The notes beneath the pieces were generated by a model, which ran no database searches, was not told where the DNA came from, and saw nothing but the letters and a program-made list of their open reading frames with translations. Made by a program: the position numbers and the translations under genes. From UBA7672 sp963718145 (lineage in GTDB: Bacteria > Pseudomonadota > Alphaproteobacteria > Caulobacterales > Hyphomonadaceae), in the NCBI GenBank assembly GCA_963718145.1, contig CAVQYJ010000023.1:372001-436000 (forward strand): DNA of 64,000 bases, written 5' to 3'. Shown piece after piece: positions 29,003 through 38,513 of this stretch; the first letter of the stretch is position 1; each line of letters opens with the position of its first letter.

Positions 29003-30534
29003 AAGACGACTACTTCATCTCCTGTCGCTCCGGCGACGATCAGGGAGTTGCGGGGGCGTTTCGCCGGTGGATGCGGGAGGAGGACCAGCCGCCCCCTGAG
29101 TCCATTCCGATCCCGCTTTCAGGCCCGGACGAGGTTGGCGCACAACGGGTGTCCAAGGCCTGCGCGGCGTGGGACGAGCGTATCTGGATGGAGTTGCGGG
29201 ATTCCCGCACGGTGATCGCGATCTGGACACCGATGCCGATGCTGTTGTCCTGGTCCCGCCAGGAGTTCAGGGCGTTCAGGCATGCGCCGGCGGCGTCGTG
29301 TGCGCTTCCTGACGCTTCCCTCCACTCGCGAGCGTTTCCTTCCTATCCCTTCCTTGCCGAGCTGCTGGGTGACGCAGCAAGACTGCAGCGGCTGAGGGCC
29401 AGCGCCCGCAAGCATGCAACGGACATGGCGGAGGAAGATTTTGGATCACGATCCCTGTCATTCCTGTGCAGGACGATCGGATCATTGCTGACGAACCGGG
29501 CCTACATGCGGCGGCATCACCCATTGTACTTGCGACACTTTGGAGGCGCCCCACCCTGCAAGGAACTTGGATTTGGCTGCGATGTTGACGCGTTCAGCGG
29601 ATTCGAGACGCTGAAACGGCATGAGGCGCCTTCCCGGCAGAATTCGAGGAGCGCAATCGTCTTGCGCGGCGGGGGCGGAGCGGGAAAATCGCTGCTGATC
29701 TGGCAATACGCGCGGACGCTTGAGCGCTTCTCCGAGGCCATAGAACCTCCCGAAGCATTCCTGAGTTCGGGGTATTCAACAGCCCAGCGATCGGATTTTC
29801 TTCTCCACGATTTCAAGTCTCTCCTCGCCAAAATCGAAATTCTCACGGTCAATGGACGGCTGCTCCATCCGCCCCTGGCGCAAGTCAACGGCCTGATGGA
29901 GGCGGAACGAAAACCGGAACGAGATCGACAATCGCGGCTTCTTGGAAAACTCGGGTCACTGGGTCTGGGGGATGCCGCAACTGCTCTTTTCCAGCTTTGC
30001 AAGCAAACCGCTTCCGATTTTGCCGAAGTCGCCAGGACGATTGGAGAGACGGCCGGTCCGGGCCAGGCAGACACCCAAGATGACAATTCCACAGCACACG
30101 ATCGAGACAGATTTTTGCGTCCTGGATTGGCGGCCAGTCGACGCCGCGCCCATTATGATTTCGGCAGAAGGCCTCCGGCCGAACGCCATAGACGGACAGT
30201 CGAGACAGTACGAAAAACCCGGCCGGTCCTTGCGCTCCGGCCAAAACAGCGGTCGGAGAATGTCGTTTATCTGGACGAGCGGCTTGCCCGCCGGTCGAAT
30301 GCGCTGGAGCGTGTCGGCGCGCCGCTGAGCCGCGAGTTCCGTCTCAATGCCTTCGAGCGAAGATGGCTGGCAGGGCGGGCGCGACAGACAAGGCTGAAGC
30401 TATCCACTCATCCACACATGGAAGCCTTCACCGGAAGCGCGCGCCCACGAGCGACCGGGCGAATACTGGAATTTCCTTCGGCGAGGCCGTCGCCAGGCGC
30501 GAGGCCGAAGGATGACGATTGCGACGAGACCTGA
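28999..30534 (+). CDS. TIR-like domain P-loop NTPase, second gene of the cassette
   Basis: A 511-residue protein. The N-terminus (YFISCRSGDDQGVAGAFRRWMREE and DSRTVIAIWTPMPMLLSWSRQEFRAF) is consistent with a TIR-like or related Rossmann effector domain. A Walker A motif GGGGAGKSLL lies at about 226-235. I see no clear Walker B in frame; the adjacent frame at about 30080-30250 encodes FCVLDWRPVDAAPIM with better third-base GC, so two compensating indels are possible. The GTG start is coupled to the upstream gene. Known STAND-type defence proteins share this plan but are usually longer. GC content is lower than in neighbours, which suggests transfer. Confidence 0.6.
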   Translation: MKDDYFISCRSGDDQGVAGAFRRWMREEDQPPPESIPIPLSGPDEVGAQRVSKACAAWDERIWMELRDSRTVIAIWTPMPMLLSWSRQEFRAFRHAPAASCALPDASLHSRAFPSYPFLAELLGDAARLQRLRASARKHATDMAEEDFGSRSLSFLCRTIGSLLTNRAYMRRHHPLYLRHFGGAPPCKELGFGCDVDAFSGFETLKRHEAPSRQNSRSAIVLRGGGGAGKSLLIWQYARTLERFSEAIEPPEAFLSSGYSTAQRSDFLLHDFKSLLAKIEILTVNGRLLHPPLAQVNGLMEAERKPERDRQSRLLGKLGSLGLGDAATALFQLCKQTASDFAEVARTIGETAGPGQADTQDDNSTAHDRDRFLRPGLAASRRRAHYDFGRRPPAERHRRTVETVRKTRPVLALRPKQRSENVVYLDERLARRSNALERVGAPLSREFRLNAFERRWLAGRARQTRLKLSTHPHMEAFTGSARPRATGRILEFPSARPSPGARPKDDDCDET

Positions 30535-30557
30535 CGCGCTGGGCTGACGCCGCGAAC

Positions 30558-30753
30558 CTAGTTGCCGGCCTTGCCGTCCTGCTCGTCCACTTTCTGGACG
30601 ACGGCGCCGACGGCCGCGCCCACGGCGGCGCCGATTGGTCCGGCGACAACGAGGCCGGTTGCTGCGCCGGTGGCGGCGCGCGATTCCATCGTTGACCCGC
30701 ACCCGAACAAGCGCGATCGCGGCAAATATTGCGAGACAGGAAAGCCTGGTCAT
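30558..30753 (-). CDS. Glycine-zipper lipoprotein, frameshifted copy
   Basis: Reading from the ATG at 30753 gives a signal sequence (MTRLSCLAIFAAIAL). After removing one T near 30710, it continues LFGCGSTMESRAATGAATGLVVAGPIGA, with a lipobox and glycine zipper ending at 30560. The same product with the frame intact is encoded next door at 30933-31127. The two are tandem duplicates. The break is either an error or a sign that this copy is decaying. Confidence 0.65.
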
Positions 30754-30932
30754 GATCAGCCCCTTGAGGTCCGGACAGACGTCTTGGACGGGGGCCTTCT
30801 ACAGTCGAATCGCTGCGGGATCAAAACGCCGCTGGCTGGAAACGCCGGCGCGCAAAGAGAGAGCCGGGCCCGGACTTTCGTCCAGAACCCGGCCCAGCGC
30901 CCCAGCTTACCACAGGTGGCTGCAAGTACCTG

Positions 30933-31127
30933 TCAGTTCTTCTTGTCAGCTTCGTTGACGACTGCGCCGACGCCCGCGCCGACAGCAGCGCCGACCGGAC
31001 CGGCGATCACGAGGCCAGTTGCGGCGCCCGTGGCCGCGCGCTGTTCCATGTTGTGGCCGCAGCCGGCGAGAAGGGCGAAGCCCAGAAGTGCCGCTGCGGG
31101 CAGAAAGGTGGCCGACGTGATGGTCAT
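30933..31127 (-). CDS. Glycine-zipper lipoprotein
   Basis: A 64-residue lipoprotein: signal MTITSATFLPAAALLGFALLAGC with lipobox LAGC, then MEQRAATGAATGLVIAGPVG and further GxxxG spacing to a polar tail NEADKKN. A GGAG site precedes the ATG. It is nearly identical in layout to the copy at 30558-30753. Likely outer-membrane location; function unknown. Confidence 0.8.
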   Translation of the reverse strand: MTITSATFLPAAALLGFALLAGCGHNMEQRAATGAATGLVIAGPVGAAVGAGVGAVVNEADKKN

Positions 31128-31326
31128 GGGAAGCTCCAATGATCCTATGTAAGTTGAGCAACCAACTCCTTGCGGCCTGTGAGGTTCCGGTTTTCCGGGC
31201 TGAAGTCGCTTGACGGCACGTCCCCGTCGCAGCCACGCCACAGTTCGGCTAAACTTGGTCAAGGTTTTCGGGTTTATGGGCCGGGCGTTAGAAAACAGGG
31301 GCCGGGACGGCCTGTCGGAGACCCAT

Positions 31327-32610
31327 ATGCGCCGCAGCGCAAATATCCTTTTCAGCCTTGCCCTTCTTGGCGCCCTTGGCCTTGCGGCAGGCGCGCAGGA
31401 GGGCCGGCCCTGGACCACCACGCTGAAATGGCCGGACGGCAAGGAAATTCAGTGGCGAGCCAACGATGCGCCGGCCTGCGAGGGGTCAGATGTCGAACTG
31501 CGGGTGGCCAACAACTCGTTGTCGGCCGGCACGGCCAGGATCAACTCGGTGACCTTCGCCTGCGCCAAGGGCGAGGCGACGGGGGCGGGCCGCACTCTGG
31601 GCAGCATCGCGGCGGGATCGGCGGCGGCGGTGAGCCCCTTCACCTGCGCGTGCGCGGAAAAGGGCGGCGTCATCGACGTGAAGGCGGTCGATCTCGAATT
31701 CCTGCGTGAGGGCGCGGGCTCGGAGGTGAGCACCAATGGCTGCACCTATACCGGCAGCTACGCCAACGGCCAGCGCAGCGGCCCGGGCGTTTATGCGTGC
31801 TCGACCGGCTACAGGTATGACGGCGGCTGGCTGCTCAACCTGCAGAACGGCCGTGGCGTCGAGACGCTGTCGGGCGGACAGAAGTACGAAGGCGAGTTCG
31901 TCAACGGCAAACGCCAGGGCGCGGGCAAGATGACCTATGCCGACGGCTCGATCTATCAGGGCGAGTTCCGCGACGGCCGGCGCGACGGCACGGGCTCTGC
32001 GAAGTTTCCCGACGGCGCCGAATACATCGGCGAGTGGAAGGCCGACCGCCGCATGGGCCATGGCACCTATTCCGGGCCCGGCCAGAAGTGGAGCTTCGAT
32101 GGCGAGTGGGTGAACGACCAGCGCACGGGCCCGGGCAAGCTGACCTTCACTGACGGCTCCTATGTCTATGACGGACCTTTCCGGAACGAGATGCGCGAGG
32201 GCGAAGCCATGGTCTCGTTCGGCGACGGACGCGTGTTCCGCGGGACGTTCCTCGCGGACAATCAGGTCGGCAAGGGCGTGCTCACCTTCCCGGATGGCCG
32301 CAGGATCGAGGGCGAGTTCAAGGACTACAGCCCCAACGGCGCCGGCGTGGAAACCGGCCCCGCCGGCACCTACACGGGGACATGGTCCAAGGGTCTGCTC
32401 GAAGGCCAGACCATCGCAGTGTACGGCGACGGGTCGCGCTTCGACGGCATGTATGCCGGCGGCAAGCGCAACGGCGTCGGCGTCGAGACCCGCCGTGACG
32501 GCACGAAGATGGAATGCCGCTGGCTCAACGACCAGCCGCAGACGCCGTGCAACCAGATCACCAAGGACGGCAAGCGCATCGAGTTCCGGACGCCGGGCAA
32601 GCGGAATTAG
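31327..32610 (+). CDS. Exported MORN-repeat protein
   Basis: A 427-residue protein with a signal peptide (MRRSANILFSLALLGALGLAAGAQ), an N-terminal domain of about 110 residues, then roughly ten MORN repeats from residue 140 to near the end (for example YEGEFVNGKRQGAGKMTYADGS and YQGEFRDGRRDGTGSAKFPDG). MORN arrays form elongated beta-hairpin strips that bind lipids or proteins. No catalytic domain is attached. GGAG precedes the ATG. The gene stands alone between the lipoprotein pair and a convergent membrane-protein gene. Confidence 0.88.
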   Translation: MRRSANILFSLALLGALGLAAGAQEGRPWTTTLKWPDGKEIQWRANDAPACEGSDVELRVANNSLSAGTARINSVTFACAKGEATGAGRTLGSIAAGSAAAVSPFTCACAEKGGVIDVKAVDLEFLREGAGSEVSTNGCTYTGSYANGQRSGPGVYACSTGYRYDGGWLLNLQNGRGVETLSGGQKYEGEFVNGKRQGAGKMTYADGSIYQGEFRDGRRDGTGSAKFPDGAEYIGEWKADRRMGHGTYSGPGQKWSFDGEWVNDQRTGPGKLTFTDGSYVYDGPFRNEMREGEAMVSFGDGRVFRGTFLADNQVGKGVLTFPDGRRIEGEFKDYSPNGAGVETGPAGTYTGTWSKGLLEGQTIAVYGDGSRFDGMYAGGKRNGVGVETRRDGTKMECRWLNDQPQTPCNQITKDGKRIEFRTPGKRN

Positions 32611-32683
32611 GATTTGGCCTGTGAAGCGGACGCGGCGCCGCCTCGGGGCGGTGCGGACGACGTCATGGCCGATGCAGGCGCCA

Positions 32684-33451
32684 TCACTTCCAGTCGGCGC
32701 TGACGCGCTGGGCGATCATCGTCTTGATCTGCGGCTGGAACTCGGCCCAGACCTCGTTCGCCGCCGCCTTCTTCTGTTCGGGCGTCACCAGCCGTTTCTG
32801 GAACAGGCGGTAGGTCTTCTTGCGGGCATAGAAGCGCACGTCGTTGTGCTCGGTGTCGCGGAATTCGCCGGCGTGCAGGTCCGAGACGGTGTGCTTGGGA
32901 AAGAAATAGATCTCGGTGTAGCCGCGCATGCTTTCGTCCTGCCAGTTCAGGCCCTGCTTGTAGAAGTATTCGAGCCGGCGCTCGTGCTGGTCGGCGTGGA
33001 AGCTGGAGCGGACAGAGCGGAAGCAGACGGCGTGGCGGCCATCCGGCGTCCAGTCCTCTCCGAAGACGTAGAGTTCGTCATGCTTGAAGGCGATGGTGAG
33101 GAAGCCGATGTACAGCAGCCGGCCAGGCTCGGGGCTCTTTTCGCCATAGACCACGACCAGTGGCCAGTCGCCCTCGATGAAATCCTTGCCCGAGAGCACG
33201 CGGCGCAGCCAGCCGGAGATCGGCAGGTTCTCGATGAAGATACGCGAGATATCGGCGCTGGCCTGGAACAGCAGGGCGATACCCGAAACAACAAGCACGG
33301 CGAGCCCGTTCTGGACGAGGCCTTGCTGCTGGTCGAGCAGCTTGCCGTACCAGGTGAAGAGAGTGGGCAGGTCGTTGAGATGGCTGATGAGGAAATAGCT
33401 CAGCGACGCGATGCCGAGGTACACCAGCAGGTGTATCGACCGGTAGTGCAT
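32684..33451 (-). CDS. Membrane-anchored hypothetical protein
   Basis: A 255-residue protein with two N-terminal membrane helices (about residues 5-25 and 50-70) followed by a cytosolic or periplasmic domain containing EGDWPLVVVYGEKSPEPGRLLYIGFLTIAFKHDELYVFGEDW, a beta-rich segment of the kind seen in membrane-anchored SMODS-type beta barrels. I cannot identify the family with confidence. GGGGAAAG precedes the ATG. It converges on the MORN gene and has no obvious operon partner. Confidence 0.65.
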   Translation of the reverse strand: MHYRSIHLLVYLGIASLSYFLISHLNDLPTLFTWYGKLLDQQQGLVQNGLAVLVVSGIALLFQASADISRIFIENLPISGWLRRVLSGKDFIEGDWPLVVVYGEKSPEPGRLLYIGFLTIAFKHDELYVFGEDWTPDGRHAVCFRSVRSSFHADQHERRLEYFYKQGLNWQDESMRGYTEIYFFPKHTVSDLHAGEFRDTEHNDVRFYARKKTYRLFQKRLVTPEQKKAAANEVWAEFQPQIKTMIAQRVSADWK

Positions 33452-33606
33452 GAGCTTTCCCCGTTTCGTCCCGCACAACGATGCTCACATGCGGAAGACG
33501 CCGGACGCAAGCGGCCCGCTGCGCCCGAACCCAAACTGTCGAGCCGCCGAAACGAATACGCCGCAGCCCTGCAGCCGCGGCGATTCGATTTCGCAGACTG
33601 TCGGTC

Positions 33607-34722
33607 CTATTGTTCGTCGCGATCGCCGACACGCGCGTTGGACTTGCCGCTGCGGTCGTTGGCGCGGCCGCCTTCGAGGATGCCGTGCAGGCCATAATTG
33701 CCCTCATGGCAGGCGTATTCGTAGACATTGCTGTTGACGCGGTTGAGGCCGACCTCGCCTTTCCAGACCTGGCTGTAGAGCGCCGGATCGATGACTTCGA
33801 ACTCGTAGAGGACCTGGGTGTCGGAATAGCGAGTGAAGCGCTCGATGATCTTGCCGCCTTCTGTGAGCTGCACCTGGCCGCCGCCGTTCGGGTTGATGTT
33901 GATCGTCTCGACAACCAGCGTGTCGCCCTCCCACCAGCCGATCGAGTCGCCGAGATAGGGGTTCAGCGCCTTCGGCCTGTGCTTGCCGCCGAGCGGGATG
34001 ATGCGGGCGTCGTGGTTCATCTCCACCACGATCACGACCGAGTCCTTCGACTGCACGATCTGATAGTTATTGTTGTAGAGCACGTTCATCATCGGCGGGC
34101 CGCCCGAGCCGCCGAAGCCGACGATGCAGCGCTCGCCCGCGCCACGCTCTTCGGGATTGTCATAGCCCGACCCGCGGCCCTGCCCGCGCTGGGTGCGCAT
34201 GCCGGCGAGAAGCTTGCGGCCCTCGTCGGAGAACGGAACCGAGCCGGAGGGCGGATCGACGATCCAGGATGTGCGCCATGTGCCCTTGACGTTGGCGAGG
34301 CTGGAGCCCGGGTCGATCCAGAACGAGTTGTAGCCGCGGCCGGAGGCTAGGTCCTTGCCGTCGAGCTTGCCGTCCGTGATCTTCTGGTTGTCGTCGGTGG
34401 CCTGGCGGATGTTCGACGGATCGGTCTTGCGCGCGATCTCGGCTTCCTCGTCGTTGAGGATCAGCGTCTTGAACTTGCCGGATCGTGTCATGCGCGTGTT
34501 GGAGGCGTTCGACCACACGCCGGTGAGATCCGGCTGTCCGATGGCGAGGCGCGGGGCGACATAGCCCGCTGCGACGCGGTCGCCTTCCCTGGCAGGCTTG
34601 AGGTTGTGCACCTCGACGCGGGCGCCGGTTTGGGCGGCCGCCTGGGCCAGGGCGGCAGGGGCTGCTGCAAGCGCCAGGGCAGCAGCAAGGGCCGCCAGCG
34701 AAGCGTGACGCGCACTCGTCAT
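33607..34722 (-). CDS. Exported 'WSNASNT' family protein, copy A
   Basis: A 371-residue protein with a signal peptide (MTSARHASLAALAAALALAAAPAALAQ). It is a clear paralogue of the next gene: both share TGVWSNASNT, IRQATDDNQK, DGKLDGKDL, the W-containing KGTWRTSWIV, NPEER, HDARIIP, GDTLVVET and a C-terminal YEYACHEGNYGL-GILEGGRA block. The alternating GW/GDTL beta segments suggest a secreted beta-propeller or sandwich. I know no function for this family. The two copies are 115 bases apart and similarly oriented; each has its own GGGAGAG ribosome-binding site. Confidence 0.75.
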   Translation of the reverse strand: MTSARHASLAALAAALALAAAPAALAQAAAQTGARVEVHNLKPAREGDRVAAGYVAPRLAIGQPDLTGVWSNASNTRMTRSGKFKTLILNDEEAEIARKTDPSNIRQATDDNQKITDGKLDGKDLASGRGYNSFWIDPGSSLANVKGTWRTSWIVDPPSGSVPFSDEGRKLLAGMRTQRGQGRGSGYDNPEERGAGERCIVGFGGSGGPPMMNVLYNNNYQIVQSKDSVVIVVEMNHDARIIPLGGKHRPKALNPYLGDSIGWWEGDTLVVETININPNGGGQVQLTEGGKIIERFTRYSDTQVLYEFEVIDPALYSQVWKGEVGLNRVNSNVYEYACHEGNYGLHGILEGGRANDRSGKSNARVGDRDEQ

Positions 34723-34837
34723 TCGGTCTCTCTCCCTGAACCGCATTTGGGTCTTACCGCATCGGGGCCGGCTCACGCGCCCGCAGTCTTGTCTCACGGC
34801 CAGAATCGCCCGCCTTCGATCCCGAAGGACTCGGGGG

Positions 34838-35959
34838 CTACTCCTTGTCGTCGCCATCGACGTTGTTGTTCCTGCCCGCACGGTCGCCGGCGCGGCCGCC
34901 TTCCAGGATGCCGAGCAGGCCATAATTGCCCTCGTGGCAAGCGTACTCGTAGAGGCCAGGCGCAGCGTTCAGCGACATCTGGCCCTTCCAGACCTGGGTG
35001 TAGAGTTCCGGATCGTTGACCTCGAACTCGTAGAACACCTGCTTGTCGTTGTAGCGCGTGAAGCGCTCGATAATCTTGCCGGACGAACTGAGCTGCACGC
35101 TGCCGCCGCCGCGCTGCATGTTGACCGTTTCGACCACGAGTGTGTCGCCATCATACCAGCCGACCGAATCGCCCATCCAGGGCGCCAGAACGCTCGGCTT
35201 GTGCGTGCCATTGATCGGGATGATTCGAGCATCGTGGATCATCTCGGACTCGATGACGACATGGTTCGGAGACTGTGTGATCCGTGTGGTGTTGTTGTAG
35301 AGGTAGTTGCCGATCGGCGGGCCCGACGTGCCGAGGATGATGCAGCGCTCGTTAAGGTTGCGCTCCTCCGGGTTGTTGTAGCCGTAGCCATTGACGCGCG
35401 CAGGGGCAGCGCCGCCTCCGCCGCGACGGCCGCCGGCGCCAGACCTGGTCGGCACCTGCCCGTTGGCGGGTTCGACGATCCAGGAGGTGCGCCACGTGCC
35501 CTTCACCAGGGCGTAGTTGTTGCCCGGATCGATCCAGAACGCATTGTAGCCGCGACCGGACTGCAGATCCTTGCCGTCGAGCTTTCCGTCGGACTGCTTC
35601 TGGTTGTCGTCAGTCGCCTGGCGGATGTTCTGCGCATTGGAGGCGCGGGCCTTCATGGCCTCATCGTCCGTCATCACCAGGTTCTTTGCGCTGCCCGAGC
35701 GGCGCAGCGAGGTGTTGGAGGCGTTGGACCACACGCCGGTGATGTTCGGGCGGCCATCGGCGAGGCGCGGAATCCTGTAGCCGGGTTCGGACATCGGGGC
35801 ATTGATCGCCGCCTTGTCGATTTCGGGGCCGGCCTGGGTGACGCCGGACTTCATGTCGCCGAAATTGATCCCGGCTGCCTGGGCAGACGCCGTCTCCGCC
35901 CCCGCAAGAGCGAGCGCCGCCACCATGGCCGCCAGTGAGATGTGTCGCAGACGGGTCAT
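34838..35959 (-). CDS. Exported 'WSNASNT' family protein, copy B
   Basis: A 373-residue protein with signal peptide MTRLRHISLAAMVAALALAGAETASAQ. It has the same architecture and conserved blocks as copy A and differs mainly in a glycine-rich insert (GAGGRRGGGGAAP) near residue 190 and at the termini. A GGGAGAG site precedes the ATG. By eye the two mature regions are more than half identical, so this is a tandem duplication. Function unknown; periplasmic or outer-membrane location inferred from the signal. Confidence 0.75.
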   Translation of the reverse strand: MTRLRHISLAAMVAALALAGAETASAQAAGINFGDMKSGVTQAGPEIDKAAINAPMSEPGYRIPRLADGRPNITGVWSNASNTSLRRSGSAKNLVMTDDEAMKARASNAQNIRQATDDNQKQSDGKLDGKDLQSGRGYNAFWIDPGNNYALVKGTWRTSWIVEPANGQVPTRSGAGGRRGGGGAAPARVNGYGYNNPEERNLNERCIILGTSGPPIGNYLYNNTTRITQSPNHVVIESEMIHDARIIPINGTHKPSVLAPWMGDSVGWYDGDTLVVETVNMQRGGGSVQLSSSGKIIERFTRYNDKQVFYEFEVNDPELYTQVWKGQMSLNAAPGLYEYACHEGNYGLLGILEGGRAGDRAGRNNNVDGDDKE

Positions 35960-36107
35960 GTGGCTCTCCCTCGTCCGGGTTCGACGGCCCGGTTCGCAAT
36001 CACTGTTACGCTGATAAATGCCGAATCCGTCGTGGAACGACAAGGCGCGCGAATGCCGCTGGCGGATAGCTCGCGTCGAAGTGACCGGCGGAGCCAACCT
36101 GCAACGG

Positions 36108-36470
36108 TCAATTCGGGGCTTTCAGGCGCTTCAGTTGGTCGGAAACGCGCGTCGCGGCGACTGCGTCGGCCATCACGGCATCATACGTGCAGGACGCGAA
36201 TTTCGCCTGGCTGTCGCGGTAGCCGGTGTTGAAGCGCATGCGGAGCTGGCCTGCGAACGGACTCCTGTCGCCCTCGCGAAGGACAATGTCCTTCATCTGC
36301 GCCCGCCATTTCCCGTCGGCGGTGTTGCAGCGCTTGTGAATGCCGTGCGCCTCGCCCAGCGCGTTGGCCAGGTCCAGCAGCGCCGGACGTTGCGCCGGCG
36401 GAACCGGCTCGGCCAGCGCGGGGGCGGCAAGGACAAGACCTGCGGCGAGGAGCACGAAGCAACGCATCAT
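36108..36470 (-). CDS. TIGR02301-type exported protein
   Basis: A 120-residue protein with a signal peptide (MRCFVLLAAGLVLAAPALAEP) and a mature helical domain containing LLDLANALGEAHGIHKRCN and a second cysteine in KFASCTYDAV. It resembles the alphaproteobacterial family TIGR02301, which has no assigned function. The gene starts about 16 bases after the stop of the TlpA-like redoxin, so the two probably form an operon. Two adjacent ATGs are possible starts. Confidence 0.7.
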   Translation of the reverse strand: MMRCFVLLAAGLVLAAPALAEPVPPAQRPALLDLANALGEAHGIHKRCNTADGKWRAQMKDIVLREGDRSPFAGQLRMRFNTGYRDSQAKFASCTYDAVMADAVAATRVSDQLKRLKAPN

Positions 36471-36486
36471 CGCTGAAGCTGGTTCG

Positions 36487-37114
36487 TCATGTGGCCCCGT
36501 CAAGGATGGCCTGCACCAGGGCGACGGCTTCGGGCGAATCCCACTTGGCCGGATATTCCAGCCGCACCACTTCCTTCCCGTCCTTGCCGTAGATGATGGT
36601 GGTCGGGAAAGCGCCGGACTTGGCGTCCGCGTTCACGTTGTAGTTCTCATCGTAGTAGAACGGCAGCACGCCGCTGGTGAGCTTGGTGAACAGCTTGTTT
36701 GCCGACTCGCGGGCGTTGGGATAGCCCGCCGCTACGGGCGCCACGACCACATCCTTGCCGGCGAAGGCCGTCTGCAGGGCGGCCAGGGTCGGCATCTCCT
36801 CGACGCAGGGAGCGCACCATTCCGCCCAGATATTGTAGACCACCACCTTGCCCTTCTGCTCGGCGAAGGTGTGCGGCTTGCCCTCGTGCATCGACGAACT
36901 GGGAGACCGGCAGGGCGAGGTCGTCATGGCTGAAGTCGAGCTTGTCGAACTGGCCGGTCTTGAACTTTTCCAGTCCTCCGGCTGCCATCGCGGTCCCGGG
37001 CGGGGCGGCGCCCGGCGCCGCGGCCTGGGCGCCGTCTGTGGAAGCCGCCTGGTCCGGCTGGCAAGCGACCGCGAAGAGTGCGAGAAGCGCGGCGAAAGCG
37101 GGTTTAAGGGTCAT
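36487..37114 (-). CDS. TlpA-like thioredoxin-fold lipoprotein (frameshifted)
   Basis: Reading from the ATG at 37114 gives MTLKPAFAALLALFAVAC (lipobox) and an Ala/Pro-rich linker. The frame breaks at 36886-36887, where removing one base joins SQFVDA to EGKPHTFAEQKGKVVVYN. The thioredoxin domain follows with the active site WCAPC and the cis-proline segment GAFPTTIIY. It is a periplasmic, membrane-tethered disulfide reductase of the TlpA/ResA type, often involved in cytochrome c maturation. Its start codon overlaps that of argH on the opposite strand by two bases. Confidence 0.85.
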
Positions 37115-38510
37115 GACCAAGCGTCCCGAGAGTAACAGCATGTGGGGCGGCCGGTTTTCGGCCCGGCCCGACCAGATCATGGAGGCGATAAACGCATCCA
37201 TCGACACGGACAAGCGCCTGGCCGCCCAGGATATTGCCGGATCGAAAGCCCATGCCGCCATGCTCGCGGAAACGGGAGTGATCTCGAAGGCCGACGCCAA
37301 GGCCATCAGCGAGGGCCTCGACCAGATCCAGGCGGAGATCGAAGGGGGAAAATTCCAGTTTTCCAAGGCGCTGGAAGACATTCATATGAATGTGGAATCC
37401 CGCCTGAAGGAGATCGTCGGCGAACCTGCCGGACGGCTCCACACGGCCAGATCACGAAACGATCAGGTCGCCGTGGATTTCCGCATGTGGGTCAGGAGCG
37501 CCTGCGCCGTGCGGCAGGACCAGATCACAGCGCTGATGAAGGCCCTGCTCGTCCAGGCCGAGGCTCATGCCGCCACCGTCATGCCCGGTTTCACGCACCT
37601 GCAGACCGCGCAGCCCGTGACCTTCGGCCACCATATGCTGGCCTATGTCGAGATGCTCGACCGCGACCGCGGACGGTTTGGCGATGCGGTCGTTCGCATG
37701 AACCAGAGCCCGCTGGGGGCGGCGGCGCTGGCCGGCACCGGCTTTCCGATCGACCGCCACATGACGGCGAAGGCGCTGGGGTTCGATGCGCCCATGGCGA
37801 ACTCGCTGGATGCTGTCTCGGCGCGCGACTTTGCGATCGAGGCGCTCGCCGCCGTCGCGATCTGCGCGCAACACCTCTCGCGCCTCGCCGAGGAGATCGT
37901 GATCTGGTCTTCGGCGCAGTTCGGCTTCGTGAAGCTGTCGGATGCGTGGTCGACGGGTTCGTCGATCATGCCGCAGAAGCGCAACCCAGACGCCGCCGAA
38001 CTGGTGCGCGCCAAGTCGGGCAAGGCAATCGGCTCGCTGGTGCAGCTCTTCACCATCATGAAGGGACTGCCGCTCGCCTATTCGAAGGACATGCAGGACG
38101 ACAAGGCGACGACGTTCGAGGCGTTCGACGCGCTCGACCTGTCGTTGCAGGCGATGACCGGCATGATCTCGACCATGACGCCCAATGTGGAGCGCATGCG
38201 CGCCTCGGCCAGCAGCGGCTTCTCGACGGCGACCGATCTTGCCGACTGGCTGGTGCGCGAACTCAACATCCCGTTCCGCGAAGGCGCACCACATCACCGG
38301 CGCCGCCGTGAAGGCTGCCGAAACGGCCGGCGTCGCCCTGCCCGACTTGGCCCTGGCGACGCTGCAGAAGCTCGAGCCGCGGATCACTGACAAAGTATTC
38401 GCGGTGCTGACGGTCGATGCGTCGGTGGCGTCAGCCGCCAGAGCTATGGCGGAACCGCCCCGGTCCGCGTCCGCGAACAGGTCGCGGCGTGGAAGGAGAA
38501 GCTGAAGTAA
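37113..38510 (+). CDS. argH: Argininosuccinate lyase (two frameshifts near 3' end)
   Basis: Cleaves argininosuccinate to arginine and fumarate, the last step of arginine synthesis. The first 389 residues are intact, with HTARSRNDQVA, THLQTAQPVTFGHH and the signature GSSIMPQKRNPD (282-293). An extra G at 38283-38284 shifts the frame; the alternative frame continues AHHITGAAVKAAE. A second shift near 38431-38436 (one base missing or two extra) leads to YGGTAPVRVREQVAAWKEKLK and a TAA at 38510. An essential biosynthetic enzyme broken twice in 150 bases points to sequencing error. The typical partner lptM-lysA follows. Confidence 0.93.
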
Positions 38511-38513
38511 GGC

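Noticed and set aside
26421..31127. Prophage or integrated plasmid
   Set aside because: A PcfJ-like domain and accessory genes are present, but no integrase, structural, replication or attachment site can be seen.
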